Part shown: piece after piece, positions 41,613 to 49,527 of the stretch
How the letters are laid out: each line of letters starts with the position of its first letter
Position numbering within the stretch: position 1 is the first letter of the stretch
NCBI RefSeq assembly: GCF_900090315.1
Contig: NZ_FMHZ01000002.1
Coordinates: 1,900,501 to 1,964,500, forward strand
DNA: 64,000 nucleotides
Reading direction: 5' to 3'
Source of the DNA: Micromonospora citrea
GTDB taxonomy: Bacteria; Actinomycetota; Actinomycetes; Mycobacteriales; Micromonosporaceae
The notes under the pieces: model-generated
The model's database searches: none
The model's input: the letters and a program-made list of their open reading frames with translations, nothing else
What the model was told of the DNA's origin: nothing
Made by a program: the position numbers and the translations under genes

Positions 41613-42839
41613 CTACGGCACCGCGACCGGCGCGGGATCGGGCGCCGCGGACCGGTTGCGGGCGGCCCAGCCGACGACTCCGGGCACCAGGGCACCGAGC
41701 GACAGGAACAGGGCGCCGAGCACCAGCCACCCCGGCCCGCCCCAGCCGACGGCCAGCGTGGTGACCACCACCGGCGCCACCATCTTGCCCAGCTCGTAGC
41801 CCATGCTGTACGCGCCCTGGTACTGCCCGTGGGCGTTCTCCGGCGCCAGGCCGAAGGAGATCCCCCAGCCGGCGGCGGAGTGCCACAGTTCCCCGACCAC
41901 GTGCGCGAGCGCGCCGCCGACCAGCAGCGCGACGGCGACGCCCGTGGAGCGTCCGCCGCTGGCGGCGAAGAGGACGCAGGCCGCGGCGATGGCGAGCCCG
42001 GCGCGCCGGGCCGCCCGGGCCGCGCCGGTGAGGCTCTCGGTGCCGCGCGCGGCGCGGACCTGGAAGAGCACCACCACCAGCGTGTTGACCAGCATCAGCC
42101 CGGAGAGCACCCAGGCCGGTGCCCGGGTGTGCCCGACGATCCAGAGCGGCAGGGCGATGTTGAGCAGCCCGAAGTGCATCGACATGAGCCCGTCGAGCAC
42201 GGTGAACGCCAGGAACGGCCGGTCCCGCAGCGCGATCAGCCGGGGGCCGTGCGTGGGGGCGGGCGTGGGCGCAAGGTACGGCAGCCGGGTGAAGACGGCG
42301 GCGGCGAGCAGGTAGGTTACCGCGGCGGTGAGGATCAGCGCCGCGTACGCCGCCCGGGTGTCGGCGGCCAGCGCGAAGCCGGCGAGCACGGCGCCCACCG
42401 AGATCCCGACGTTGGTGGTGGCCCGCAGGTAGGCGCGGGTGCGGACGCGCTGGTCGGCCGGGACGGAGCCGGCGATGAGCGCTCCCTTGGCGCCCCGGTC
42501 GGCGGCGTCGGCGACGGCGGTGGCCGCGCCGACGGCGAGGAACGCGGGAAGCGATCCGACGGCCAGCAGCGCGGTGGTCAGCACGCCGCCGACGACCAGC
42601 GCGACGACCTGGGTGGCCCGGGGGCCCAGCCGGTCGGCCAGGTAGCCGGCGGGGGCGCTGGCCAGCAGGCCGACCAGGGCCGAGACGGTCAGCCCGAGCC
42701 CGACCTCGGTGGCGCTCAGGCCGGCCGAGCGGGTGAGGAAGAGCGCGCTGGCCACCAGCCACAGGCCGCGCCCGACGGTGCGGACGAGGGTGCCGAGGGT
42801 GAGGATCCGGGCCGGGCCCGGTTCAGGAAGGAGTCGCAC
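41613..42839 (-). CDS. MFS transporter
   Basis: A 408-residue major facilitator with about 12 helices. N-terminal LLASAPAGYLADRLGPRATQ contains the loop 2-3 motif (G-x-x-x-D-R-x-G), characteristic of MFS. Other segments are ALFLTRSAGLSATEVGLGLTV, AFLAVGAATAVADAADRGAKG and ALPLWIVGHTRAPAWVLSGL. It resembles multidrug or metabolite efflux proteins. The GTG start has AAGG nine bases upstream. A 20-base palindrome lies 14-33 bases upstream (42853-42872), suggesting repression by a TetR-type protein encoded elsewhere. Confidence 0.9.
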   Translation of the reverse strand: MRLLPEPGPARILTLGTLVRTVGRGLWLVASALFLTRSAGLSATEVGLGLTVSALVGLLASAPAGYLADRLGPRATQVVALVVGGVLTTALLAVGSLPAFLAVGAATAVADAADRGAKGALIAGSVPADQRVRTRAYLRATTNVGISVGAVLAGFALAADTRAAYAALILTAAVTYLLAAAVFTRLPYLAPTPAPTHGPRLIALRDRPFLAFTVLDGLMSMHFGLLNIALPLWIVGHTRAPAWVLSGLMLVNTLVVVLFQVRAARGTESLTGAARAARRAGLAIAAACVLFAASGGRSTGVAVALLVGGALAHVVGELWHSAAGWGISFGLAPENAHGQYQGAYSMGYELGKMVAPVVVTTLAVGWGGPGWLVLGALFLSLGALVPGVVGWAARNRSAAPDPAPVAVP

Positions 42840-42852
42840 CCGGGGACCTTAA

Positions 42853-42872
42853 CAAGACGTACGTACGGTTTG
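42853..42872. promoter_or_regulatory. Candidate operator upstream of the MFS gene
   Basis: CAA-2-CGTACGTACG-2-TTG is a 20-base near-perfect palindrome with a 10-base perfect core (42858-42867). It sits in the leader/promoter of the MFS gene. Size and symmetry fit TetR-family operators. No regulator gene is adjacent. Confidence 0.6.
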
Positions 42873-42906
42873 CATCTGCCTTCCCGCCATCCGGCCCCGC
42901 GTACGG

Positions 42907-42946
42907 CGAAGGGGTGGCCGCTCCCGACGGAGCGGCCACCCCTTCG
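42907..42946 (-). terminator. Perfect 18-bp hairpin terminator after ispG
   Basis: Arms 42907-42924 and 42929-42946 are perfect complements with a 4-base loop, 37 bases beyond the ispG stop. No U-tract follows. It closes the dxr-rseP-ispG operon and separates it from the MFS promoter. Confidence 0.85.
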
Positions 42947-42982
42947 GTGGCCCCACACCCGCCTGCCGGCGGGACGGACGCT

Positions 42983-44155
42983 TCAGTGCACGGTGACGGT
43001 CGCCCCCGGGAGCAGGCCGCGCAGCTCCTCGGGCAGCTCGGCGCCCATCTCGTCGGCGATGCGCAGCGCCTCCTCGATGAGCGTCTCCACGATCTGCGCC
43101 TCCGGCACGGTCTTGACGACCTTGCCCTTGACGAAGATCTGGCCCTTGCCGTTGCCGGAGGCCACGCCCAGGTCGGCCTCGCGGGCCTCGCCCGGACCGT
43201 TGACGACGCAGCCCATCACGGCGACCCGCAGCGGCACCGGCAGCCCCTCCAGGCCGGCGGTGACCTCCTCGGCGAGCTTGTAGACGTCGACCTGCGCCCG
43301 CCCGCAGGACGGGCAGGAGACGATCTCCAGGCCGCGCTCGCGCAGCCCGAGCGACTCCAGGATCGCGGCGCCGACCTTGATCTCCTCCACCGGCGGGGCC
43401 GAGAGCGAGACCCGGATGGTGTCGCCGATCCCCTCGGCCAGCAGCGCGCCGAAGGCGACCGCCGACTTGATGGTGCCCTGGAAGGCCGGGCCGGCCTCGG
43501 TGACGCCCAGGTGCAGCGGGTAGTCGCACTTCTCGGCGAGCTGGCGGTAGGCCCGGATCATCACCACCGGGTCGTTGTGCTTGACCGAGATCTTGATGTC
43601 GCGGAAGCCGTGCTCCTCGAACAGCGAGCACTCCCACAGCGCCGACTCGACCAGCGCCTCGGCGGTGGCCTTGCCGTACTTGGCGAGCAGCCGCTTGTCC
43701 AGCGAGCCGGCGTTCACGCCGATCCGGATCGGCACGCCCGCGTCGCCGGCCGCCTTGGCGATCTCCTTGACCTTGTCGTCGAACTGGCGGATGTTGCCCG
43801 GGTTGACCCGGACCGCCGCGCAGCCGGCGTCGATCGCGGCGAAGACGTACTTGGGCTGGAAGTGGATGTCGGCGATGACCGGGATCTGCGACTTCCTGGC
43901 GATCGCCGGCAGCGCCTCGACGTCGTCCTGGCTCGGCACCGCGACGCGGACGATCTGGCAGCCGGACGCGGTCAGCTCGGCGATCTGCTGGAGGGTGGCG
44001 TTGACGTCGGCCGTGAGGGTGGTGGTCATCGACTGCACGGACACCGGCGCGCCGCCGCCGACCGGCACCGGACCGACCATGATCTGGCGGCTGGCCCGAC
44101 GCGGGGCTAGCGGCGGGGGCGGCACGGCGGGGATACCGAGACTGACAGCGGTCAC
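42983..44155 (-). CDS. ispG: 4-hydroxy-3-methylbut-2-en-1-yl diphosphate synthase IspG
   Basis: IspG is the [4Fe-4S] enzyme of the non-mevalonate (MEP) pathway that converts MEcPP to HMBPP. The product has the TIM-barrel part ([45 protein letters not shown]) and the cluster-binding Cys residues in [20 protein letters not shown] and [14 protein letters not shown]. The GTG at 44155 (VTAVSLGIP) is preferred; a GTG at 44164 directly follows the rseP stop. It forms an operon with dxr and rseP, as in most actinomycetes. Confidence 0.97.
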   Translation of the reverse strand: MTAVSLGIPAVPPPPLAPRRASRQIMVGPVPVGGGAPVSVQSMTTTLTADVNATLQQIAELTASGCQIVRVAVPSQDDVEALPAIARKSQIPVIADIHFQPKYVFAAIDAGCAAVRVNPGNIRQFDDKVKEIAKAAGDAGVPIRIGVNAGSLDKRLLAKYGKATAEALVESALWECSLFEEHGFRDIKISVKHNDPVVMIRAYRQLAEKCDYPLHLGVTEAGPAFQGTIKSAVAFGALLAEGIGDTIRVSLSAPPVEEIKVGAAILESLGLRERGLEIVSCPSCGRAQVDVYKLAEEVTAGLEGLPVPLRVAVMGCVVNGPGEAREADLGVASGNGKGQIFVKGKVVKTVPEAQIVETLIEEALRIADEMGAELPEELRGLLPGATVTVH

Positions 44156-44164
44156 TTCAGGCAC

Positions 44165-45415
44165 TCACCTTGAGAAGAGCGTGATCGGGTTGACGACGTC
44201 CGCGGTGATGGTCAGCAGCGTGAACGCGCCGCCGATCAGGATCATCGCGTACGTGAAGGGCATGAGCTTCAGGTAGTCGACGCGGCCGGGGTCGGCCCGG
44301 CCGATCCGGGCGTAGAGCCAGGAGCGGGCCCGCTCGAACCAGGCGATGGCGATGTGGCCGCCGTCCAGCGGCAGCAGCGGCAGCAGGTTGAACACGCCGA
44401 TGAAGAAGTTCAGCGAGACGAAGAGCATGAAGAACAGCAGCCACGCGTTGTTCTCCACCGCCTCGCCGCCGAGCCGGCTCGCGCCGACCACGCTGATCGG
44501 GGTGTCCATGTCCCGCTCGCCGCCGGTGATCGCCGTCCACAGGGCCGGGACCTTCTGCGGGATGCGCTTCATCGCCTCGAAGGTGTTGACCGCCATCTCG
44601 CCGGTGAAGTCGGCGGTCGCGCCGAACGCGCCGACCGGCCCGTACGTCACCCGGGTCGGGGTGCTGGGGACGAGCCCGACACCGAGCGCGGCGACCGCGC
44701 CGACCTGGCCCTTCGGGTCGTCCAGCGGCGGGCGCTGGGTCTGCGCGAGCACCGCGCTGGTCGAGCCCGGCTGGCCGTCGCGCACGTACGCGATCTGCGC
44801 CGTGTCGCCCGGCTTGAGGCCGCGCAGGGTGGTGAGCAACTGGCCGTAGTCCGCGATCGGCGCGCCGTTGATCGCGGTGATCCGGTCGCCGTCGCGCAGC
44901 TGCGCCTGCGCGGCGGGGCTGGCCGGGTCGGCGGTGGTGCACTCGCGGAGGGTGTTCTCCGGGACCACGCACTTCGACAGCTGGATGACCGCCGGCTCCT
45001 TGCGGATCTCGGCCTCGGTGCTGGGGAAGTCCGGGTTGGGCAGGCCGGCGGTGACCGCGATCACCCAGAGGGTGACCAGGGCGAGCGCGAAGTGGGTGAT
45101 CGAGCCGGCGGACATCACGATCGTCCGCTTCCACACCGGGTAGCGCCACATCGCGCGCGGCTCGTCGGCCGGGTCGACGTCGTCGTCCTGCGGCGTCATG
45201 CCGACGATCTTGCAGAAGCCGCCGAGCGGGATGCCCTTGACGCCGTACTCGGTCTCGCCCCGCTTGAACGACCAGAGCGTGGGACCGAAGCCGACGAAGT
45301 AGCGGGTGACCTTCATGCCGAACGCCTTGGCGGTGAGCATGTGCCCCGCCTCGTGCAGGCTGACCGAGATGAGGATCGCGAGGGCGAAGAGCACCACCCC
45401 GAGCAGGTACGCCAT
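44165..45415 (-). CDS. rseP: Site-2 intramembrane metalloprotease RseP (M50B)
   Basis: A 416-residue membrane metalloprotease. The zinc motif HEAGH is in ILISVSLHEAGHMLTAKAFG, and the third ligand Asp is in LLPLLPLDGGHIAIAW. A PDZ-like domain lies between (AQLRDGDRITAINGAPIADY). It cleaves membrane-bound anti-sigma factors and other single-pass proteins after a first cut. Its ATG overlaps the dxr stop by one base (TGATG) and has AAGGAG upstream. The dxr-rseP-ispG order is conserved in actinobacteria. Confidence 0.96.
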   Translation of the reverse strand: MAYLLGVVLFALAILISVSLHEAGHMLTAKAFGMKVTRYFVGFGPTLWSFKRGETEYGVKGIPLGGFCKIVGMTPQDDDVDPADEPRAMWRYPVWKRTIVMSAGSITHFALALVTLWVIAVTAGLPNPDFPSTEAEIRKEPAVIQLSKCVVPENTLRECTTADPASPAAQAQLRDGDRITAINGAPIADYGQLLTTLRGLKPGDTAQIAYVRDGQPGSTSAVLAQTQRPPLDDPKGQVGAVAALGVGLVPSTPTRVTYGPVGAFGATADFTGEMAVNTFEAMKRIPQKVPALWTAITGGERDMDTPISVVGASRLGGEAVENNAWLLFFMLFVSLNFFIGVFNLLPLLPLDGGHIAIAWFERARSWLYARIGRADPGRVDYLKLMPFTYAMILIGGAFTLLTITADVVNPITLFSR

Positions 45416-46629
45416 CAAGCTCCTTCCACCGAACCCGCGATGATGATCTCCTGCGCGTGCGCGCGCGCCCACGACTCCGCCGCGAGCACGTCCTCGACGG
45501 TACCTGGTTCGTCGAAGTCGGGAGCGTCCTCCAACACCCGCCGGAGGGTGTCGACGATGCCGAGGAAGGGCAGCCGGCCGGCCACGAACGCGGCCACGCA
45601 CTCCTCGTTCGCCGCGTTGTAGATCGCCGGCCGGCAGCGCCCGGCCTCGCCGGCGGCCTTGGCCAGCGCCACCGCCGGGAACGCCTCGTCGTCCAGCGGG
45701 GCGAACTCCCAGGTGTGCGCCGTCGTCCAGTCGACGGCGGCGGCGGCTTCCGGCACCCGGTCGGGCCAGCCGAGGCCCAGCGCGATCGGCAGCCGCATGT
45801 CGGGCGGGCTGGCCTGGGCGAGCGTGGAGCCGTCGGTGAACTCGACCATCGAGTGGATCACCGACTGCGGGTGCACCATCACGGCGATGTCGGCGTACGG
45901 CACGTCGAACAGTTCGTGCGCCTCGATCACCTCCAGCGCCTTGTTGACCATCGTGGCGGAGTTGATCGTCACGACCGGCCCCATGTTCCAGGTCGGGTGC
46001 GCCAGCGCCTGCTCCGGCGTGACCCGCGTCAGCTCGTCGCGTCGCCGGCCCCGGAACGGGCCGCCGCTGGCGGTGACGACCAGCCGCCGCACCTCGCCCC
46101 GGGTGCCGCCGCGCAGGCACTGGGCCAGCGCCGAGTGCTCCGAGTCGACGGGCACGATCTGCTCCGGCCGCGTCACCGCGGTCTTCACCAGCGGGCCGCC
46201 GGCCACGAGCGACTCCTTGTTGGCCAGCGCGAGGGTACGTCCGGCGCGCAGCGCGGCCAGGGTCGGCGCGAGCCCGAGCGAGCCGACCACGCCGTTGAGC
46301 ACGACGTCGCAGGGCCACTGCGCTAGCTCGGTCATGGCGTCCGGGCCCGCGACGATCTTCGGCAGCCTGAAGTCGCCGGTGGCCCAGCCGCGCCGGCTCG
46401 CCTCGGCGTAGAAGGCGAGCTGGAGGTCCTGCGCGGCGCTGGCCCGGGCCACCCCGACCGCGTCGACGCCGAGTTCGAGCGCCTGGGCGGCGAGCAGCTC
46501 GACGTTGCCGCCGCCGGCGCCGAGCGCGACCACCCGGAACCGGTCCGGGTTGCGACGCACGATGTCGATGGCCTGTGTCCCGATCGAACCGGTGGAGCCG
46601 AGCAGGACGAGTTCCCGGGGCGAAGTCAC
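45415..46629 (-). CDS. dxr: 1-deoxy-D-xylulose-5-phosphate reductoisomerase
   Basis: Catalyses the second step of the MEP isoprenoid pathway, DXP to MEP, with NADPH. The 404-residue product has the N-terminal NADPH motif [18 protein letters not shown], then [16 protein letters not shown] and [13 protein letters not shown]. The metal-binding residues are in [23 protein letters not shown] and [20 protein letters not shown], and [11 protein letters not shown] is C-terminal. The GTG at 46629 has a GGGGAAGAA stretch upstream. It is the first gene of the dxr-rseP-ispG operon. Confidence 0.97.
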   Translation of the reverse strand: MTSPRELVLLGSTGSIGTQAIDIVRRNPDRFRVVALGAGGGNVELLAAQALELGVDAVGVARASAAQDLQLAFYAEASRRGWATGDFRLPKIVAGPDAMTELAQWPCDVVLNGVVGSLGLAPTLAALRAGRTLALANKESLVAGGPLVKTAVTRPEQIVPVDSEHSALAQCLRGGTRGEVRRLVVTASGGPFRGRRRDELTRVTPEQALAHPTWNMGPVVTINSATMVNKALEVIEAHELFDVPYADIAVMVHPQSVIHSMVEFTDGSTLAQASPPDMRLPIALGLGWPDRVPEAAAAVDWTTAHTWEFAPLDDEAFPAVALAKAAGEAGRCRPAIYNAANEECVAAFVAGRLPFLGIVDTLRRVLEDAPDFDEPGTVEDVLAAESWARAHAQEIIIAGSVEGA

Positions 46630-46672
46630 CCGGACATTCTTCCCCAACGCCGCCGGGCGCCCACGGGGAGCC

Positions 46673-46794
46673 TCAGCCCTCCGCGTCGGCCTGCTCCCCC
46701 GGCGCGTCCGCGCCCTCCTCCGGCGCCTCCTCGTCGAGAAGGTCGGCCGGGTCGACGGCGAACGGGAAGCCGGGCTCACCCCCTCGGTGGACAT
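46673..46794 (-). pseudogene. Small acidic gene, apparently broken by a one-base shift
   Basis: An ATG (46792-46794) opens MSTEG, but the frame then runs into dxr as an Arg-rich product. A shift by one base at the run of five C on the plus strand (five G on the coding strand) would join it to [20 protein letters not shown] and a short acidic tail ending at TGA 46673-46675. In that second frame nearly every third codon base is G or C, as in real genes here, yet it has no start codon of its own. It may be a frameshifted or mis-sequenced 40-residue gene. Confidence 0.4.
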
Positions 46795-46804
46795 TCTGCT
46801 CAGG

Positions 46805-47392
46805 TCAGCCTAGCCGCCGCAGTCCCGGCCGTCCGGGATCGCACACCCGGTGCACGCCGGTCAGCACGAAGGTCTCCACCGAAACGCCGTCGTACCAGTC
46901 GGTGCGGCGGCCCACGTGGGTCATGCCGAGCCGGCGGGCCACCGCCATCGACGCCTCGTTGCCGGGCGCCACGACGGCGTGGACCTCCCGGGCGCCGGCG
47001 GCGAGTTCCCGCGCCACCACGGCCCGGGCCGCCTCGGTGGCGTACCCGTGGCCCCACGAGTCGGGGTGCAGGTGCCAGCCCACCTCGATGTCCTCGGTCG
47101 GCACGCCCTCGTCGCGCCCCGGCAGCGGCTTGAGCAGCACGGTGCCGGCCACCACGCCCGTCTCGCGGACCTCGATCGCCCAGGTGCCGTACCGGCCGCC
47201 GTGCCCCGCGTGCCGCTCCCGCCACATCTGCAACCGGTCGGCGGCCCGTGCGGGGTCGGTCAGGGGCAGCCCCGGCGCGCTCAGCCACCGGGTGACCTCG
47301 AGCCGGGAGTAGATGTCGAAGATCCGGGCCAGGTCGGCCGGGTCGGCGGTCCACTCCCGCAGCACCAGGCGCTCCGTGGTGAGAACGGTCAT
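46805..47392 (-). CDS. GNAT family N-acetyltransferase (RimJ/RimL-like)
   Basis: A 195-residue acetyltransferase with the pattern [20 protein letters not shown] at the N-terminus, [20 protein letters not shown] (acetyl-CoA binding) and [18 protein letters not shown]. This is the RimJ/RimL/ribosomal-protein N-acetyltransferase type, but the acceptor could be a small molecule. It is divergent from the M23 peptidase gene, with an inverted repeat between them. Confidence 0.88.
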   Translation of the reverse strand: MTVLTTERLVLREWTADPADLARIFDIYSRLEVTRWLSAPGLPLTDPARAADRLQMWRERHAGHGGRYGTWAIEVRETGVVAGTVLLKPLPGRDEGVPTEDIEVGWHLHPDSWGHGYATEAARAVVARELAAGAREVHAVVAPGNEASMAVARRLGMTHVGRRTDWYDGVSVETFVLTGVHRVCDPGRPGLRRLG

Positions 47393-47410
47393 GACGGCGA
47401 TCCTATTGAA

Positions 47411-47473
47411 CCTCGACCAACCGATGTCGATCTATGTAGCTCTCTTACGATCATCGATGCTTGTTGGTTGAAT
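47411..47473. promoter_or_regulatory. Long imperfect inverted repeat in a divergent promoter region
   Basis: The left arm (47411-47431) and right arm (47453-47473) match as ATCGA-5-GTTGGT-2-A half-sites in opposite orientation, separated by 21 bases. The site lies between the GNAT and M23 peptidase genes. It could be a double operator. Confidence 0.4.
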
Positions 47474-47518
47474 ACCTCCACCCCGCCCTGCCGTCCCCCT
47501 CGATCTCGGAGGCACCTC

Positions 47519-48493
47519 GTGACAATCGCCACCGCCACACGCGCCCTGGTCGCCGGGCTGACCGCCACGGCCATGGTGCTGCTCGGCCCGGCCGGGCCCG
47601 CGTCCGCGGCCACCACCACCGTGGACAACACGACCGCCGGCCGCTTCGCCGCCAGCGCCAACTGGGGCACGTCGTCCTGGGCCGGCCAGAGGTACGGCGC
47701 CGACTACCGCTTCGCCACGCCCTACACCGGGGGCAGCGACGCCGCCTGGTTCAGCGCGTCGGTCGCGGCCACCGGCGCGCACCTGGTCGAGGTGTGGTAC
47801 CCGGCGGACGCCGGATACAACAGCGCCACCCCGTTCATCGTGGCGACCGCCGCCGGCAACCAGACGGTGGTCGTGGACCAGCGCGCCAACGGCGGCCGCT
47901 GGGTCGCCCTCGGCACCTTCACGCTGGCGGCCGGCGACCGCCCCGTCGTCGGGGTCAGCCGCTGGACCACCGCCGCGGGCTACGTCGTCGCGGACGCCGT
48001 CCGGATCACCTCCACCACCGCCGGCAACCCCGGCTTCGCCCTGCCGCTGCCCCAGAGCGCGCTGCCGCGCAGCGAGTACGACGACCCGCACCACGACTAT
48101 CCCGCCATCGACCTCCCGGTCGGCACCGGCACCAGGGCGTACGCCGTGCGGGCCGGCACCGTGACGATCATCAACGACAGCTCCTGCGGCCAGGGCGTCA
48201 ACCTCACCGGCACCGACGGGGCCGTCTACACCTACTGCCACTTCTCGGCGTGGTCGGTCGCGAACGGCGCGTCCGTGGCGCCCGGGCAGCAGCTCGGCCT
48301 CACCGGCAACACCGGCAACTCCACCGGGCCGCACCTGCACTTCGGCATCCGCACCGGCAGCACCCGGCGCTGCCCGCAGAACTTCCTGCTGGCGCTCTAC
48401 GACGGGGTGACCCCGCCGGCGGCGACGAGCCTGCCCACCACTGGCTGCTACTACGCCACCCTCCGCGGCGGCGAGACCGCGCCGCTGGGCTGA
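47519..48493 (+). CDS. Secreted M23 family peptidase with N-terminal golvesin-like domain
   Basis: A 324-residue exported protein. The signal peptide spans residues 1-30 (LVAGLTATAMVLLGPAGPASA; cleavage after ASA). Residues 31-170 form a beta-rich domain (TTVDNTTAGRFAASANWGTS, DAAWFSASVAATGAHLVEVW) like golvesin/xly-type binding domains. The C-terminal M23 LytM domain has HHDYPAIDLP (zinc His and Asp), TYCHF and PHLHFGIRTG (His272/274). It probably cuts peptidoglycan cross-links or binds and trims extracellular polymers. Cys residues at 223, 240, 285 and 310 may form disulfides. The GTG has GGAGG six bases upstream. Confidence 0.9.
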   Translation: MTIATATRALVAGLTATAMVLLGPAGPASAATTTVDNTTAGRFAASANWGTSSWAGQRYGADYRFATPYTGGSDAAWFSASVAATGAHLVEVWYPADAGYNSATPFIVATAAGNQTVVVDQRANGGRWVALGTFTLAAGDRPVVGVSRWTTAAGYVVADAVRITSTTAGNPGFALPLPQSALPRSEYDDPHHDYPAIDLPVGTGTRAYAVRAGTVTIINDSSCGQGVNLTGTDGAVYTYCHFSAWSVANGASVAPGQQLGLTGNTGNSTGPHLHFGIRTGSTRRCPQNFLLALYDGVTPPAATSLPTTGCYYATLRGGETAPLG

Positions 48494-48514
48494 CCACCGC
48501 CGCACGCGCACGTC

Positions 48515-48547
48515 GGAGCCGCCGGACGCGACCCGTCCGGCGGCTCC
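48515..48547 (+). terminator. Perfect 14-bp hairpin after the M23 peptidase gene
   Basis: Arms 48515-48528 and 48534-48547 pair perfectly with a 5-base loop, 22 bases past the peptidase stop. No U-tract. Confidence 0.8.
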
Positions 48548-48649
48548 CGGCGTACGGGCGCGGCGGATTCCCGGGCGGGTCGGGCGTCGAACCGGTCTCG
48601 GTCGGCGATGCGGTGCGTGACGCGGGGCGGTACGGGGAATGGAGCCGCG

Positions 48650-49501
48650 ATGGGCGGCGGATGGCAGCGGACGAAGCAGATCACCAATGCGGCGTTCCGT
48701 CCGCTGCGCGGCCGGGACCTGTCGCTGCACGCCGCCGCCATCACCTTCTACGGGGCGATCGCCGTGGTGCCGGTGGCCCTGCTGGCCATCTGGCTGACCT
48801 CACTGCTGGCGGGGGCCGACCGGGTCCGCCGGCTCACGTCGTACGCCGTGCGGACGCTGCCGGACGAGATCGGCGCGCCGCACGCGGTGGCCGCGCTGGT
48901 CGAGGCCGGGGTGGGGTTGACGCCGGTGCTGGCGTTGGCGTCGCTGCTGCCGGCGTCGCTCTACGGCGAGGGGCTTCGTCGGGCCTTCGTCTCCGTGGCG
49001 GCCCCGCGCCGAGACGAGTCGCTGGTGGGGTGGCGGGGCCGCCTGCTGCTGCTCCCGCTGCTCGCCCCGGCCCCGGCCCTGCTGCTGTCGGTCCTGCTCG
49101 CGCTGCCCACGACGACGGGGCTGGTGCGGCAGGGCGGGTGGAGCGGCGCGCTGGGCGTGGTGCTGTCGTTCCTGGCGGTCTGGCTGGTGCTCACCCCGGT
49201 GCTGCTGTGGGTGTTCCGCGTGGTCGGCCCGGCGTCGCCGGACTGGCTCTCCGCGCTGGGCGTCGGGTCGTTCACGGCGGCGAACCTCTCCGGCTTCCTG
49301 CACGGCTTCGTGCTGTTCGCCTCGCTCCCGATCGACCTGGGCGTGCCGTTCGGCGGCTTCGACGAGATCGGCGCGGGCGTGGCGGTCCTGCTCTGGCTCT
49401 ACGTGTTCCACGTGATCGTGCTCGCCGGCTACTCCGCCACCCTCGCCCTCTCCCGCTGGCGCACGGCCCGCGCCCGGTCGCGGGAGCCCCGTCGGCGGTA
49501 G
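48650..49501 (+). CDS. YihY/BrkB-like membrane protein
   Basis: A 283-residue membrane protein of the YihY/virulence factor BrkB (formerly RNase BN) group. The conserved N-terminal region RDLSLHAAAITFYGAIAVVP precedes about six helices, among them ALASLLPASLYGEGLRRAFV, RLLLLPLLAPAPALLLSVLL and GVAVLLWLYVFHVIVLAGY. The family is thought to transport or flip small molecules; no nuclease motif is present. The ATG has GGAG upstream. Its stop codon lies in the loop of a terminator hairpin. Confidence 0.88.
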   Translation: MGGGWQRTKQITNAAFRPLRGRDLSLHAAAITFYGAIAVVPVALLAIWLTSLLAGADRVRRLTSYAVRTLPDEIGAPHAVAALVEAGVGLTPVLALASLLPASLYGEGLRRAFVSVAAPRRDESLVGWRGRLLLLPLLAPAPALLLSVLLALPTTTGLVRQGGWSGALGVVLSFLAVWLVLTPVLLWVFRVVGPASPDWLSALGVGSFTAANLSGFLHGFVLFASLPIDLGVPFGGFDEIGAGVAVLLWLYVFHVIVLAGYSATLALSRWRTARARSREPRRR

Positions 49502-49513
49502 GGCCGACGGGGC
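49486..49513. terminator. Hairpin spanning the YihY stop codon, between convergent genes
   Basis: GCCCCGTCGGC (49486-49496) and GCCGACGGGGC (49503-49513) form a perfect 11-base stem; the YihY stop codon TAG (49499-49501) lies in the 6-base loop. The convergent MMPL gene ends 15 bases further on, so it can serve both. Confidence 0.75.
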
Positions 49514-49527
49514 ACCCACGGAAGCCC

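Noticed and set aside
36860..41764. Very long plus-strand open frame (over 1600 codons) antisense to the ABC exporter and GNAT genes
   Set aside because: In DNA of this G+C content antisense frames stay open because stop codons are rare. The product is low-complexity Arg/Gly/Pro/His-rich and covers two well-defined genes on the other strand.
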